DNA of 64,000 nt from an uncultured Coriobacteriaceae bacterium (GTDB taxonomy: Bacteria; Actinomycetota; Coriobacteriia; Coriobacteriales; Atopobiaceae). The first letter of the stretch is position 1. The number at the start of each line of letters is the position of its first letter. A program made the translations under genes and the position numbers. The DNA lies in assembly GCA_902786015.1 (NCBI GenBank), contig CADAAU010000013.1:62001-126000 (forward strand), given 5' to 3'. Below the pieces are notes generated by a model. It ran no database searches and was not told the DNA's origin. It saw only the letters and a list, made by a program, of their open reading frames with translations. Shown in pieces: positions 18,408 through 27,979 of this stretch.

Positions 18408-18710
18408 ATGTCAGCCATATATCCCATATCCGATTTGCAGAAGAGGCCGGCGGAGGTCAAGGAACGCGCGAGGAGCGAGGTGGTGCATCTCACGGAAAAC
18501 GGGAGAGGCGCATTCGTAATGATGAGCGAGGATTATTTCGAGGACTATGTTGCGCGCAAGCAGGACGAGGCGGTGTGGGAAGCCGGGCTCATTGCTGCCG
18601 TAGAAGCGGGTATGCGAGACGTGGAGCAAGATCGTACCCACACGCTGGAAGAGACCCTCAAGCATATTGATGAGCTGCGGGCGCGCTTGGATGGAACTGA
18701 GGCGGCATGA
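18408..18710 (+). CDS. Antitoxin, Phd/YefM type
   Basis: 100 aa. The N-terminal MSAIYPISDLQKRPAEVKERAR and the following VVHLTENGRGAFVMMSEDYFEDYV have the Phd/YefM DNA-binding-domain pattern; the C-terminal half is acidic-helical and should wrap the toxin. GGAGG at 18399-18403 lies 4 nt before the ATG at 18408; an in-frame ATG at 18348 lacks a ribosome site. It overlaps the toxin start by ATGA. The pair probably autoregulates its own promoter. Confidence 0.83.
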   Translation: MSAIYPISDLQKRPAEVKERARSEVVHLTENGRGAFVMMSEDYFEDYVARKQDEAVWEAGLIAAVEAGMRDVEQDRTHTLEETLKHIDELRARLDGTEAA

Positions 18711-18985
18711 ACGGAGACAGAACTCAAGTAGTTGTCTCGAACCTTTTCTATGACGCGCTCAAGGAAGTAAAATCGAAACGTACGCTCGATGATATCGCTA
18801 GAAAGCTCGAGCTTCTTGCAAGCTTCCCCGATATGGGGAGGATGGCCACGAGTGCGTCTGTGACAAGCCGATTTGGTAATGACGTTAGAACACTTGTGTG
18901 CGGTAATTGCGTGCTTGTGTATCGTCACAGCGAAGAAGTCATCCACGTACTTGCTCTTTATCCGGCAAGGCTTGTCGTACACTAG
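18707..18985 (+). CDS. Toxin, ParE/RelE superfamily
   Basis: 92 aa. It contains FYDALKEVKSKRTLDDIARKLELLASFPDMG and ends with CVLVYRHSEEVIHVLALYPAR, the strand pattern of ParE/RelE toxins. It overlaps the upstream antitoxin by 4 nt. Whether it acts as an mRNA interferase (RelE-like) or gyrase poison (ParE-like) cannot be read; the fPDMGR segment resembles ParE proteins. Confidence 0.82.
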   Translation: MNGDRTQVVVSNLFYDALKEVKSKRTLDDIARKLELLASFPDMGRMATSASVTSRFGNDVRTLVCGNCVLVYRHSEEVIHVLALYPARLVVH

Positions 18986-19158
18986 CGACCGGCCCTACGC
19001 CCCTTCGAGCGCGAGGGTGTTTACAGTGGGCAATGCCGTCGAGTCCGAACGGCTATACGTTCAAAAGAAATGGATAACCGTAGTTCTTCCTGACACTGCG
19101 GTGCGTACGGAAACAAGTTACAATAGAACGCATTGTTGCTGAGGACAAGGGGACACTC

Positions 19159-20580
19159 GTGAGCAACCAAATCGAGGGGATAGAGAAGCTGCTGACCAAG
19201 CGGACCGTGCGTACAAAAAAAGAGAGAAAGCGCTACGGTAAGTCGCTACGCAAGGCTGTCCCGCGCAACGTATTTGCTGGTTGGCAGTCGGGGCCAGGGC
19301 GACCCGATCCGGTAGAGCTCATTTTTGGACAAGACGAGCAGCGAGTGAGTGCCTTGGTGCCCATCCGTCATGAGCGCATGTCCGTATCTCCATTTACGTT
19401 TTATCGTGGCGCCGCGCTCGTTATGGCCTCCGACCTCTCGTGGATGCCGACGACAGGTATTGAGGTGCAGCTCTGCGGCGATGCCCACGTCTCTAACTTC
19501 GGCGTGTTCCTCTCGCCCGAGCGCCGTACGATTTTTGACATCAATGACTTCGACGAGACCATGCGCGGTCCATGGGAATGGGACGTAGCTCGTCTGGCGG
19601 CAAGCATAGAGATTTGTGGTCGCGACCGAGAGTTTTCGAGCAAGCAGACGCACAAAGCCGTGCTGGCTACCGTCCGAGGGTATCGCGAGGCCATGCGCGG
19701 GTTCGCGGAAATGGGCAATTTGGAAGTGTGGTATGCGCATGCCGATGTTGAGAAGCTTTTGAAGTCGTTTGGCAAAGAGGCCAGTAAACAAAGCCGAAAG
19801 TCGGTGAAGCAGGGAATTAAGCACTCGCAAAAGAAAAACAGCGCTCGTGCCGTCCGCAAGTTTACCGAGGTCGTGGATGGCAAGTTGCGCATCGTGAGTG
19901 ACCCCCCAATTATCGTGCCCATACGCGATATAGCGAGCGAGGCCGGAGTGACGGTGCCGGAAGACATCGACATGGCCTCGGCCGTATCGGTGGTTCTTCA
20001 GGAGTACGAGAAGACCCTCTCGCCCGAACGTGCCGCGCTGGTGCGCAGCTACAGAGGCGTGGACGTTGCGCACAAGGTCGTGGGTGTGGGAAGTGTGGGC
20101 TTGCGCGCGTGGGTCGTCGTGCTTGAGGGGGCAGACTCCAGTGATCCGCTCGTGCTGCAGGTCAAGGAGGCAGGCCCGTCGGTGCTCGAGCGCTACGTAG
20201 GCAAGGCGCCTCAGCCCAATCATGGACAGCGCGTGGTTGAGGGCCAGCACGCCATCCAGTCGGCGAGTGACATGCTTTTGGGCTGGACGAGCCTGCCCTC
20301 CATCGATGGCAGCACGCGCGACTACTACGTACGCCAACTGTGGGATGGCAAGGGATCGGTTGGGCTCGACTCCATAAAGGAGGAGCAGCTCCAGATGCTG
20401 GGAAGGCTTTGCGGTTGGACGCTCGCGCACGCGCATGCTCGTACTGGTGACCGTTTTGCCATCGCTGCGTATCTGGGCAAGTCCGATGAATTCGATGAGG
20501 CCATGGCAGATTTTTCCGTTACATACGCCGACCAAAACGATAAGGACTATGCGAGCTTTATAGCCGCAATCGAGCAGTAA
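19159..20580 (+). CDS. DUF2252 family protein
   Basis: 473 aa, full length for the family. DUF2252 is an uncharacterised kinase-like family common in actinobacteria. Its conserved blocks are visible: FYRGAALVMASDL, QLCGDAHVSNFG, IFDINDFDETMRGPWEWDV and, near the end, GWTLAHAHARTGD. HxDxHxxN-like and DFD-like motifs suggest an aminoglycoside-phosphotransferase-type fold, but no reaction is known. The start is GTG at 19159 preceded by AAGGGG. A Lys/Arg-rich N-terminus is seen. It converges with the next gene 15 nt away without an obvious terminator. Confidence 0.88.
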   Translation: MSNQIEGIEKLLTKRTVRTKKERKRYGKSLRKAVPRNVFAGWQSGPGRPDPVELIFGQDEQRVSALVPIRHERMSVSPFTFYRGAALVMASDLSWMPTTGIEVQLCGDAHVSNFGVFLSPERRTIFDINDFDETMRGPWEWDVARLAASIEICGRDREFSSKQTHKAVLATVRGYREAMRGFAEMGNLEVWYAHADVEKLLKSFGKEASKQSRKSVKQGIKHSQKKNSARAVRKFTEVVDGKLRIVSDPPIIVPIRDIASEAGVTVPEDIDMASAVSVVLQEYEKTLSPERAALVRSYRGVDVAHKVVGVGSVGLRAWVVVLEGADSSDPLVLQVKEAGPSVLERYVGKAPQPNHGQRVVEGQHAIQSASDMLLGWTSLPSIDGSTRDYYVRQLWDGKGSVGLDSIKEEQLQMLGRLCGWTLAHAHARTGDRFAIAAYLGKSDEFDEAMADFSVTYADQNDKDYASFIAAIEQ

Positions 20581-20595
20581 AAACTGCACAAGATG

Positions 20596-21237
20596 CTATG
20601 TGTCCAGTTTGGGCTCCTTACCAAATAGGCGTACGTGAGCGGTGAGCGTTCTGCTAGCTGGTCCTTCGGGCATTTTAGCTTCTGGTCCAAACGCTCCGAC
20701 GCACATGCGGTGTAGATAGCGAACGAGGTCGGCAGATTCGCGTTCGGTGACTTTGCCGTCGGCGCTGATGAGGGCGCTTCCCACGAGGGCATACATATTG
20801 ATGAGGTCGACGATAAATGCGGAGGCCAGGTCGGTATCGACGGCTTTTCCAGACGATGCCATTTCTTGTTGAAGAATGCTGCCGAGTTCCTGAAGACACA
20901 AAATCGAAGCGGGAATCGCGTATTCAAACAAATGGTCGCTCACGTCGGTGCGGAAGATCTGAAAATCAACGTGGCAGAGGTCGATGTCGAAGATTTGGTT
21001 TACGACCTCGATTTCTCGCGGGTCCACGCCTCTGCTGACGCCGGACAAATAGAGCACGAACGCTAGCAGGTCTCCACGGATGCGTCCCTCAAGGCTAATC
21101 GGAACGGTTTCGTTATGGGACATAAGCTGGTCGTAACTGCTCGCCACGCTGAGCACGGACTCCAACTCTTTGCGAATGGACTCGATGGCTACAGGACCAA
21201 GTGCGCGTACCGATCGCTTGCGTTCAAACAGTCCCAT
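20596..21237 (-). CDS. Uncharacterised protein with TerB-like C-terminal region
   Basis: 213 aa, soluble and helical. The segment YALVGSALISADGKVTERESADLVRYLHRM resembles the acidic-helix core (ADGxVxxxE) of TerB/DjlA-like domains, and an earlier block, SRGVDPREIEVVNQIFDI, has similar character, so two copies may exist. AAGGAGGG at 21243-21248 sets the ATG at 21237. The role is unknown; a TerB relation is inferred from pattern alone. Confidence 0.65.
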   Translation of the reverse strand: MGLFERKRSVRALGPVAIESIRKELESVLSVASSYDQLMSHNETVPISLEGRIRGDLLAFVLYLSGVSRGVDPREIEVVNQIFDIDLCHVDFQIFRTDVSDHLFEYAIPASILCLQELGSILQQEMASSGKAVDTDLASAFIVDLINMYALVGSALISADGKVTERESADLVRYLHRMCVGAFGPEAKMPEGPASRTLTAHVRLFGKEPKLDT

Positions 21238-21355
21238 GGAGCCCTCCTTGATCACGTCTTTCGTAGTATCAATATACCATCGAAACATGCAAAGGGAGCG
21301 GGCGAGGGGTTGAACCCGGCAAAGGCAAGCATCTTGATCGCATTGCCTGGCTCAC

Positions 21356-21383
21356 AAAAATTGCCTCCGCAATGCACGGAGGC
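21356..21383 (-). terminator. Terminator after the XRE regulator
   Basis: GCCTCCG (21363-21369) pairs with CGGAGGC (21377-21383); the minus-strand product continues AATTTTTG. Confidence 0.8.
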
Positions 21384-21421
21384 GAAGAAGTCAAAAAATG
21401 AGAGTGAGTAAATCCGCATGG

Positions 21422-21688
21422 CTAATCGACAGGCTCGTCCTGCTCTTCGGATGGTGCGGTGTCATTAAAGGGAAGTTCGTCGGTAATGCCCAAAATATAG
21501 TCAGCTGAGCACTGTAACTCGTCGCAAAGCTTACTCAGGTAATCTGCACGGGGCGTTCGCAGGCCGACTTCCCAGTTACTGATTGTTTGGTCGGTAACAC
21601 CGATGGCAGCACCCAAATCGACCTGCTTCATATTGCGAAGTCGACGGACGTTTGCAATGCGGCTACCGATGAACTCCTGGTCGGTCAA
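21422..21688 (-). CDS. XRE-family helix-turn-helix regulator
   Basis: 88 aa. A single Cro/CI-type HTH: IANVRRLRNMKQVDLGAAIG, then VTDQTISNWEVGLRTPRADYL, followed by an acidic tail. An ATG at 21706 is in frame but has no ribosome site. AAAGGGAG lies inside that extension, 6 nt before a TTG at 21688, so the TTG is the better start (protein begins MTDQEFIGSR). It is a single-gene unit with its own terminator. The target is unknown; the TerB-like gene lies downstream on the same strand. Confidence 0.82.
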   Translation of the reverse strand: MTDQEFIGSRIANVRRLRNMKQVDLGAAIGVTDQTISNWEVGLRTPRADYLSKLCDELQCSADYILGITDELPFNDTAPSEEQDEPVD

Positions 21689-21843
21689 CGCAGTCTCCCT
21701 TTTCATGGTGTGTGGCCGTTTGAATCAGTCTACAAGATTGCGTACGTACTTGCTACAAATTACGATGGAAGATGACATGCAAAACATGTGGTAAAAAGCA
21801 ACCTGACTCTCATTTGAACGATAAATCGGGTTGGATCGTGCTC

Positions 21844-21867
21844 AAAAATGGGTGCGCCTTATGGCGC
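21844..21867 (-). terminator. Terminator after the zinc-ribbon gene
   Basis: On the minus strand a GCGCC-ATAA-GGCGC hairpin is followed by ACCCATTTTTG. Confidence 0.6.
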
Positions 21868-21885
21868 TTTGGGCAAACCGCCTGC

Positions 21886-22167
21886 TTAATGGCGCAGGAG
21901 CAGGAAGAGCGCAATGAGGCAAATGACGACAATGCCCAAGGCAAGGATGAACACTATCGAAATGCCTAGGCCAGTATTCTGGATCTTTTCGTCTGTCTCG
22001 CTCATGCGCCGTGCGCGATTGCGCTCCGTACTCGTTGTGCCGGCTGTGGCTGTTGCGCCTGCAAGCTTTGGGCTCGGCGTCGAAGGAGCAGCGTTTACGT
22101 CACCTCCGCACTCGTTGCAGTAGGCTACGCCGTCGGGGATTTCTTCTCCGCAGTGTGGACAGACCAT
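21886..22167 (-). CDS. Small zinc-ribbon membrane protein
   Basis: 93 aa. An N-terminal zinc ribbon, CPHCGEEIPDGVAYCNECGG (two CxxC knuckles), a Thr/Ser/Ala linker, then one hydrophobic helix (GLGISIVFILALGIVVICLIALFLLL) ending RH at the C-terminus. This tail-anchored layout is common in Gram-positive zinc-ribbon proteins of unknown role. AAAGGAGG upstream fixes the ATG at 22167. It is divergent from the aldo/keto reductase. Confidence 0.8.
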   Translation of the reverse strand: MVCPHCGEEIPDGVAYCNECGGDVNAAPSTPSPKLAGATATAGTTSTERNRARRMSETDEKIQNTGLGISIVFILALGIVVICLIALFLLLRH

Positions 22168-22253
22168 AAGTGCCTCCTTTTCTCTTGGTGATACTATAGC
22201 AAACAAACTTTGGTTTGCGGGTGGGGTGAACGGCGCAACAAAGAGGGGGTCGT

Positions 22254-23432
22254 ATGCAATATCGCAAGGACAGATTCGGTAATCCTTTGCCGCTGTTGGG
22301 CTATGGCTGCATGAGGTTTTCTCATAAAGGCACGGGAATCGACTACGAGAAGGCCGAGACAGAGATTCTGCGGGCAATTGAGCTTGGCGTGACCTATTTT
22401 GACACGGCGTATTTGTATCCCGGCAGCGAGGAGACGTTGGGTCGGGTGCTTCAAAGCAACGGCGTGCGCGATGACGTGTGCATCGCAACCAAATTGCCAC
22501 AGTATTTGGTAAGAAGGCGATCGTCAATCGATCGTTACTTTGACGAGGAACTCCGTCGGCTGCGTACCGACCATATAGACTATTACCTCATGCACATGGT
22601 TACGGACGTGCGCCAGTGGAAGAACCTCGTTGATTTGGGCATTGAGGAATGGATCGCACAAAAGAAGGCGTCCGGCGCGATTCGGAACATCGGATTCTCG
22701 TTTCATGGAAGCACGGAACTCTTCCTTGAGGTACTCGAGGCATACGATTGGGACTTCTGTCAGATTCAGTACAACTACCTCGACGAACACACGCAGGCCG
22801 GTCGTCGTGGCCTGCATGCGGCTGCGAAGCGCGGCATACCTGTTGTCATTATGGAGCCATTACGAGGAGGGAAGCTCGTGGCCAGCCTGCCCGCTGGGGC
22901 ACGCGAGGCGTTTGCGGCGAGCGAGCGTCCGTGGAGCCCTGCCGAGTGGGCATTCAGGTGGTTATGGAATCAACCTGAGGTGACGTGCGTTCTGAGCGGT
23001 ATGAACTCGCTACAGATGGTCGAGGAGAACTGCCGAGTGGCGAGCGAGGCCAAGGTGGGAGAGCTGACCGAGGCCGATTTTGCGACGCTCGAGGAGGTCA
23101 AGGCCGCCATCAACAAAAGCATACGCGTGGGATGCACGGGATGTGGCTATTGCATGCCTTGTCCGCGTGGCGTGGACATCCCGGCTCTCTTCCGTTGCTA
23201 CAACCGCATGTATACCGAGGGAAAGAACGAAGGGCGCTCCGAGTATTGGCAGACTGTCTCGCTACGCAAGGAGAAGGCGTTCGCGCGACAGTGCGTGCAG
23301 TGCGGCGCGTGCGAGCGGCGTTGCCCGCAGGGAATAGCCATTCGCGAACAGATCCGCATCGCCGACCGCGAACTGCGGCCGCTACCGTGGCGTATAGCTG
23401 GTGACGTGGCACGCCTCTGGTCCGTTCGATAG
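22254..23432 (+). CDS. Aldo/keto reductase with C-terminal 4Fe-4S ferredoxin domain
   Basis: 392 aa. The AKR barrel begins PLLGYGCMRFS and contains FDTAYLYPGSEE (catalytic Asp and Tyr), KLPQYL and the His-equivalent block DYYLMHMV; the NAD(P) end region is SGMNSLQMVEENCRV. After about residue 290 comes a ferredoxin-like tail with CTGCGYCMPCPRGVDIP and CVQCGACERRCPQGI, giving two Cys clusters for 4Fe-4S. This fusion is common in anaerobes; it suggests electron exchange between an Fe-S donor and a carbonyl substrate, but the substrate is unknown. GAGGGGG precedes the ATG. Confidence 0.9.
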   Translation: MQYRKDRFGNPLPLLGYGCMRFSHKGTGIDYEKAETEILRAIELGVTYFDTAYLYPGSEETLGRVLQSNGVRDDVCIATKLPQYLVRRRSSIDRYFDEELRRLRTDHIDYYLMHMVTDVRQWKNLVDLGIEEWIAQKKASGAIRNIGFSFHGSTELFLEVLEAYDWDFCQIQYNYLDEHTQAGRRGLHAAAKRGIPVVIMEPLRGGKLVASLPAGAREAFAASERPWSPAEWAFRWLWNQPEVTCVLSGMNSLQMVEENCRVASEAKVGELTEADFATLEEVKAAINKSIRVGCTGCGYCMPCPRGVDIPALFRCYNRMYTEGKNEGRSEYWQTVSLRKEKAFARQCVQCGACERRCPQGIAIREQIRIADRELRPLPWRIAGDVARLWSVR

Positions 23433-23451
23433 AGCGTGGCGCGCAAAGCAA

Positions 23452-23484
23452 GTGGAACGGGGTTCCCGGGGAGTTTTGTTCCAC
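23452..23484. repeat. Palindromic repeat family B, copy 2
   Basis: 33 nt, from GTGGAAC to GTTCCAC with core TTCCCGGGGAGTTTTG, in the gap between the convergent aldo/keto reductase and purL. The rest of the 161-nt gap shows nothing else. Confidence 0.7.
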
Positions 23485-23593
23485 GCCCGGTCCGTCTGCC
23501 ACGGTTGCCGCGCGCGCAGCTGGCACCGGAAGGATTAGACGATTCTTTGGGGCATCCCCTTCGCATACTCCTTTGGTGCGATGGTGCTGTGCG

Positions 23594-26500
23594 TTAGGCG
23601 AAGTAGGCAACGCCGCCTTCAAAGAGAGGCTGGAACGAGTTGCCAGGGACGTTTTGGTACAGCCCGTTCGCAGCGCGTTCGGTGTGGCCCATCTTGCCCA
23701 GCACGCGGCCGTCGGGGCTGGTGATGCCCTCGATGGCGAGTGCCGATCCGTTGGGATTCACACAGAGGTCCATCGATGACATGCCATGCTCGTCTACGTA
23801 TTGCGTGGCTACCTGGCCGTTGTTTATCAGCTCGTTTAGGAGCGTGCCATTCGCTACGAAACGCCCCTCTCCGTGGCTGATAGCGATGTTGTGGATGTCG
23901 CCCACCTCGCACTTGCTGAGCCACGGCGAGAGATTGCTGGCTACGCGCGTGTGAACGAGTCGGCTTTGGTGGCGACCCAGCGTGTTGAATGTGAGCGTGG
24001 GACACTCATCCGTCATGGGAACGATGTCGCCATACGGCACGAGTCCCAACTTGACGAGTGCCTGGAAGCCGTTGCAGATGCCCAGCATGAGACCGTCACG
24101 CTCGTTGAGCAGCCTACGGACGGCCTCGGTGACCTGCGGTGCACGGAAGAAGGCGGTGATGAACTTGGCTGACCCGTCGGGTTCGTCTCCGCCCGAGAAC
24201 CCTCCCGGCAGCATGATGATTTGCGAACGATCGATTTCGCTCACGAGCTGAGCGGTGCTTTGTGCTACAGCGTCCGGCGAAAGGTTGTTTACAACGAGGG
24301 TGGAAACTTCGGCGCCAGCGCGACGGAACGCCCGGGCAGTGTCGTACTCGCAATTGGTGCCCGGAAAGACGGGGATGACGACGCGCGGCTTGGCGATGCC
24401 GATCTTTGGCGCGCGGGTGTGTTGGCCGGTCCAGCTCACCTGTGCCACCGACTCTCCCTCGCCGCGATAGGGGAATACCGGCTCGAGTCGAGCCTCCCAC
24501 GCCTCTTGCTCGGCGGCAAGGTCGATGCGCTCGTCGCGGATGCCGAGCTCGTAGGCCTCCGTAACGGTACCAACGTGCTCAATGGAGAAAAGACTGCCGC
24601 TGCGAGGTACGAAGGTGCAGTCGCTGACCTCCACCACGAAGCTGCCGTATGCCGGTACAAAAAGGCGTTCGGCGTCGAGCCCCCATAGGTCGGCGCCCAG
24701 CTGGTTGCCCACGCACATCTTAAAGAGCGTCTCGGCAAGGCAGCCGTAACCCACCGTCGCGACCGAAAGGGCATCGCCGTCGCCAATGCTCTTTTCCACA
24801 AAGTTGAGTACTGCGCGCAGGGAGGCGGGGTCGGGCGTGATGCCGTCCTCGCCATAGCGCGGCGAAACGAGCACGATTTTGCTGTCGGCCTGCTTGAACT
24901 CCGGCGAGCACACGCGATCCAAAGATCCGATGGCCGTGGCAAAGCTCACGAGCGTCGGCGGTACGTCGAGGTCCTCAAAGCTGCCGCTCATCGAGTCCTT
25001 GCCGCCGATGGAGCCGACGCCGAGGTCAAGTTGGGCGGCAAGGGCGCCAAGAACAGCGGCGGCGGGCTTGCCCCAACGCTCGGGGGTCGCTCCTAGGCGC
25101 TCGAAGTACTCCTGGAAGGTGAGGTACGCGTTGCGATGTTCCATACCGCACGCGACGAGCCGCGCGATGGATTCCACGACCGCCAGATACGAGCCGCGGA
25201 ACTGGTCGGCGCTGGCAAGGAAGGGGTTGTAGCCCCAGGCCATGCCGCTCACAGTGGTTGTCTCGCCGTCGACGGGCATCTTGCACACCATGCCCTGCGC
25301 GGGGCTTAGTTGCGTGCGACCGCCAAAGGGCATGAGGGCGCTTGCGGCGCCGATCGTGGAGTCAAAGCGCTCGGCAAGGCCCTTGTTTGATGCCACATTG
25401 AGGTCGGTGAGCACGGAGCGCAGGCGATCGGCGGTCGTTGAGCCCTCCCACGTGGGAGTCCAAGGCTCAGCTGCGCAAACATGCACGGACTGATGCTTGG
25501 GCGCGCCGTTGGAGTTAAGAAACTCGCGGCTTATGTCCACGATGGTGTCGCCGTTCCAGCGCATGCGCAGGCGTGGCTCTTTGGTGACGGTGGCAACTAC
25601 GGTTGCCTCGAGGTTCTCCTCGTGAGCGAAGGCCAAGAACGTATCGACGTCCTCGGGCGCGAGCGCCACAGCCATGCGCTCCTGGCTCTCGGAGATGGCC
25701 AGCTCGGTGCCGTCGAGGCCCTCGTACTTCTTTGGCACGAGGTCAAGGTTGATGTCGAGACCGTCGGCCAGCTCGCCGATGGCCACGCTCACGCCGCCGG
25801 CGCCAAAGTCATTGCATCGTTTGATGAGCCGGCAGGCATCCTCGCGACGGAACAGTCGCTGCAGTTTGCGCTCGACGGGGGCGTTGCCCTTTTGTACCTC
25901 GGCGCCGCACGTCGTGAGGCTGGATGCCTTATGTGCCTTGGAGCTTCCGGTTGCACCGCCAATGCCATCGCGTCCCGTGCGTCCGCCAAGAAGCACGATG
26001 GCGTCGCCGGGGGCCGGGCGCTCGCGCCGTACGTGGCTGGCGGGCGTGGCGCCCACCACGGCGCCGATCTCCATGCGCTTGGCAACGTAGCCGGGATGAT
26101 ATAGCTCGCTTACCTGTCCGGTGGCGAGGCCGATTTGGTTGCCGTAGCTGGAGTAGCCTTCGGCGGCCGTACGCACGATCTTTCGTTGGGGCAGCTTGCC
26201 TGCGAGCGTCTTGTCGACGTCTACCGTGGGGTCAGCTGCGCCGGTGACGCGCATGGCCTGGTACACGTAACTACGGCCGCTCAGCGGGTCGCGAATAGCG
26301 CCACCGATGCAGGTCGCGGCGCCACCAAAGGGCTCGATTTCGGTGGGGTGGTTGTGCGTCTCGTTCTTAAAGAGGAAGAGCCAGTCTTGATCCTCGCCGT
26401 CCACGTCCACCTTGCAGCGCACCGTGCAGGCGTTTATCTCCTCGGACTCGTCGAGCCCGGTGAGCTGGCCGGTATGCGCGAGGTACTTGGCTCCAATGGT

Positions 26501-27310
26501 TCCCATGTCCATAAGGCACACGGGCTTGTTTTCGCGGCCAAGCTCACGACGCAGTTCGAGGTAGCGCTCGAAGGCCGCCTGTACCACGGGCTCGTCGATG
26601 GACACCTCATCCAGCACTGTGCCAAATGTGGTGTGACGGCAGTGATCCGACCAGTAGGTGTCTATCATCTTTATTTCGGTGATGGTGGGGTCGCGCTTCT
26701 GGGTCTTAAAGTAGTCCTGGCAGAACGTGATGTCGGCCAAGTCCATGGCAAGGCCGCGCTCGTCAATAAATGCCTTGAGCTTCTGCTGTCCCAGGCGGCG
26801 GAATCCCACGAGAGTCTCTACTGCTTCGGGCGCGGCAAGTTCGAGGGCGAGGGTGTCGCGCTCCTCAAGCGAGGCCTCTCTCGCCTCGACGGGGTTGATG
26901 ACGTAGTCCTTTACTGCCTTTTCGCTTGCTTTGCTCACGCGACCCTCAAGCACGTAGACCTTGGCGCTGGCCACCTCGGGTCGTTCGCCTTGGCTGATGA
27001 GCTGGATGCATTCGCTGGCGCTGGCGGCGCGCTGATCGAATTGCCCGGGCAAGAACTCAACGGCAAACACCTTGGTTGATGCGGCGAACGTTGGAAGCTC
27101 GACGTATGTGTTGTCGGACTGAGGCTCGCTAAAGACCGTGGGGACGCATTGTTCAAACAATTCGTTCGATATCCCCTCCACGTCATATCGATTGATGATG
27201 CGGACGTTCTTGAGGCCTTTGATGCCGAGCGTGTGACGCAACTCGTGGCTGAGCTGCTGTGCCTCGATGTCGAATCCTGGCTTCTTTTCTACGTAAATGC
27301 GAGAGACCAT
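23594..27310 (-). CDS. purL: Phosphoribosylformylglycinamidine synthase (single-chain PurL-PurQ)
   Basis: 1238 aa. Makes FGAM from FGAR, glutamine and ATP in step four of purine synthesis. The FGAM-synthase core has IKMIDTYWSDHCRHTTFGT, FKNETHNHPTEIEPFGGAATCIGGAIRD and SIGGKDSMSG. The C-terminal glutaminase domain has IPVFPGTNCEYD, LPGGFSGGDEPDG, the nucleophile Cys in LGICNGFQAL, and the His-Glu pair in ISHGEGRF. This is the large fused form, not the split PurS-PurQ-PurL form of many Gram-positives. The upstream frame is open to 27439, but MVSRIYVEKKPGFD at 27310, after AAAGG, is the natural start. It stands alone, away from other pur genes. Confidence 0.95.
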   Translation of the reverse strand: MVSRIYVEKKPGFDIEAQQLSHELRHTLGIKGLKNVRIINRYDVEGISNELFEQCVPTVFSEPQSDNTYVELPTFAASTKVFAVEFLPGQFDQRAASASECIQLISQGERPEVASAKVYVLEGRVSKASEKAVKDYVINPVEAREASLEERDTLALELAAPEAVETLVGFRRLGQQKLKAFIDERGLAMDLADITFCQDYFKTQKRDPTITEIKMIDTYWSDHCRHTTFGTVLDEVSIDEPVVQAAFERYLELRRELGRENKPVCLMDMGTIGAKYLAHTGQLTGLDESEEINACTVRCKVDVDGEDQDWLFLFKNETHNHPTEIEPFGGAATCIGGAIRDPLSGRSYVYQAMRVTGAADPTVDVDKTLAGKLPQRKIVRTAAEGYSSYGNQIGLATGQVSELYHPGYVAKRMEIGAVVGATPASHVRRERPAPGDAIVLLGGRTGRDGIGGATGSSKAHKASSLTTCGAEVQKGNAPVERKLQRLFRREDACRLIKRCNDFGAGGVSVAIGELADGLDINLDLVPKKYEGLDGTELAISESQERMAVALAPEDVDTFLAFAHEENLEATVVATVTKEPRLRMRWNGDTIVDISREFLNSNGAPKHQSVHVCAAEPWTPTWEGSTTADRLRSVLTDLNVASNKGLAERFDSTIGAASALMPFGGRTQLSPAQGMVCKMPVDGETTTVSGMAWGYNPFLASADQFRGSYLAVVESIARLVACGMEHRNAYLTFQEYFERLGATPERWGKPAAAVLGALAAQLDLGVGSIGGKDSMSGSFEDLDVPPTLVSFATAIGSLDRVCSPEFKQADSKIVLVSPRYGEDGITPDPASLRAVLNFVEKSIGDGDALSVATVGYGCLAETLFKMCVGNQLGADLWGLDAERLFVPAYGSFVVEVSDCTFVPRSGSLFSIEHVGTVTEAYELGIRDERIDLAAEQEAWEARLEPVFPYRGEGESVAQVSWTGQHTRAPKIGIAKPRVVIPVFPGTNCEYDTARAFRRAGAEVSTLVVNNLSPDAVAQSTAQLVSEIDRSQIIMLPGGFSGGDEPDGSAKFITAFFRAPQVTEAVRRLLNERDGLMLGICNGFQALVKLGLVPYGDIVPMTDECPTLTFNTLGRHQSRLVHTRVASNLSPWLSKCEVGDIHNIAISHGEGRFVANGTLLNELINNGQVATQYVDEHGMSSMDLCVNPNGSALAIEGITSPDGRVLGKMGHTERAANGLYQNVPGNSFQPLFEGGVAYFA

Positions 27311-27573
27311 GAACTGCCTTTCCTCGGTCGGTAGTGCAGTAAACCATAATACCCATTTGCATGTTCTGTGCAGCAATAAATCACGATGACCACTTGACTT
27401 GAACGGTTCGGACCCTGGCACGAGAAGGATGGTGCCCATAACAGGCTGTCTGCGTAGCGCCTTGACTGTTCACACCTAGACGGCATGTCATGTTTCGGCT
27501 CTGCTGCGCGACGTTGCCTTACGCTTGCATGCGCTATATCATATATCAGCAGCCTATGGGAAGGATGGGTCAC

Positions 27574-27960
27574 ATGGAGCAACTCGAGCAGGACGAACCC
27601 GCTCTCAAATCAAAGCGGCGAGGGCGCCCCCGCACTCGTGGGGCTACAACACAGATGAACGTTCGCGTCGACCGCGAACTCAAGATTCGTGGTGACGAGG
27701 TTCTCCGAGCCGCCGGTACGAATCCGACCGACATCGTTTCGAGGCTTTGGAGCTATGTGGCGCGGACCGAGAGCGTGCCGGAGTTTCTTACCGATGAGGA
27801 AATCCAGAAGCACGACGAAGAACTGCGTCGCCTGAAAACCGCAATTGCCGAAGCCAGGGGCATGGTGTGGAAGACCTTGGTTGACGAGGGGATCTTTTTG
27901 GAGGACACGACGCCGCGTCTGAACGCCGACGAGATTCAACTTGTAAAGCAGTATTGGTAG
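27574..27960 (+). CDS. RelB/DinJ-type antitoxin-like protein
   Basis: 128 aa. The N-terminal basic stretch SKRRGRPRTRG (AT-hook-like) precedes MNVRVDRELKIRGDEVLRAAGTNPTDIVSRLWSYV, the ribbon-helix-helix pattern of RelB/DinJ antitoxins. The C-terminal helical part likely binds the toxin. AAGGA at 27560-27564 favours ATG 27574; ATGs at 27556 and 27565 are also in frame. The PIN-domain gene starts 19 nt after its stop, so they form a pair. Confidence 0.75.
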   Translation: MEQLEQDEPALKSKRRGRPRTRGATTQMNVRVDRELKIRGDEVLRAAGTNPTDIVSRLWSYVARTESVPEFLTDEEIQKHDEELRRLKTAIAEARGMVWKTLVDEGIFLEDTTPRLNADEIQLVKQYW

Positions 27961-27979
27961 CATCGGCGTAGGGGGCAAG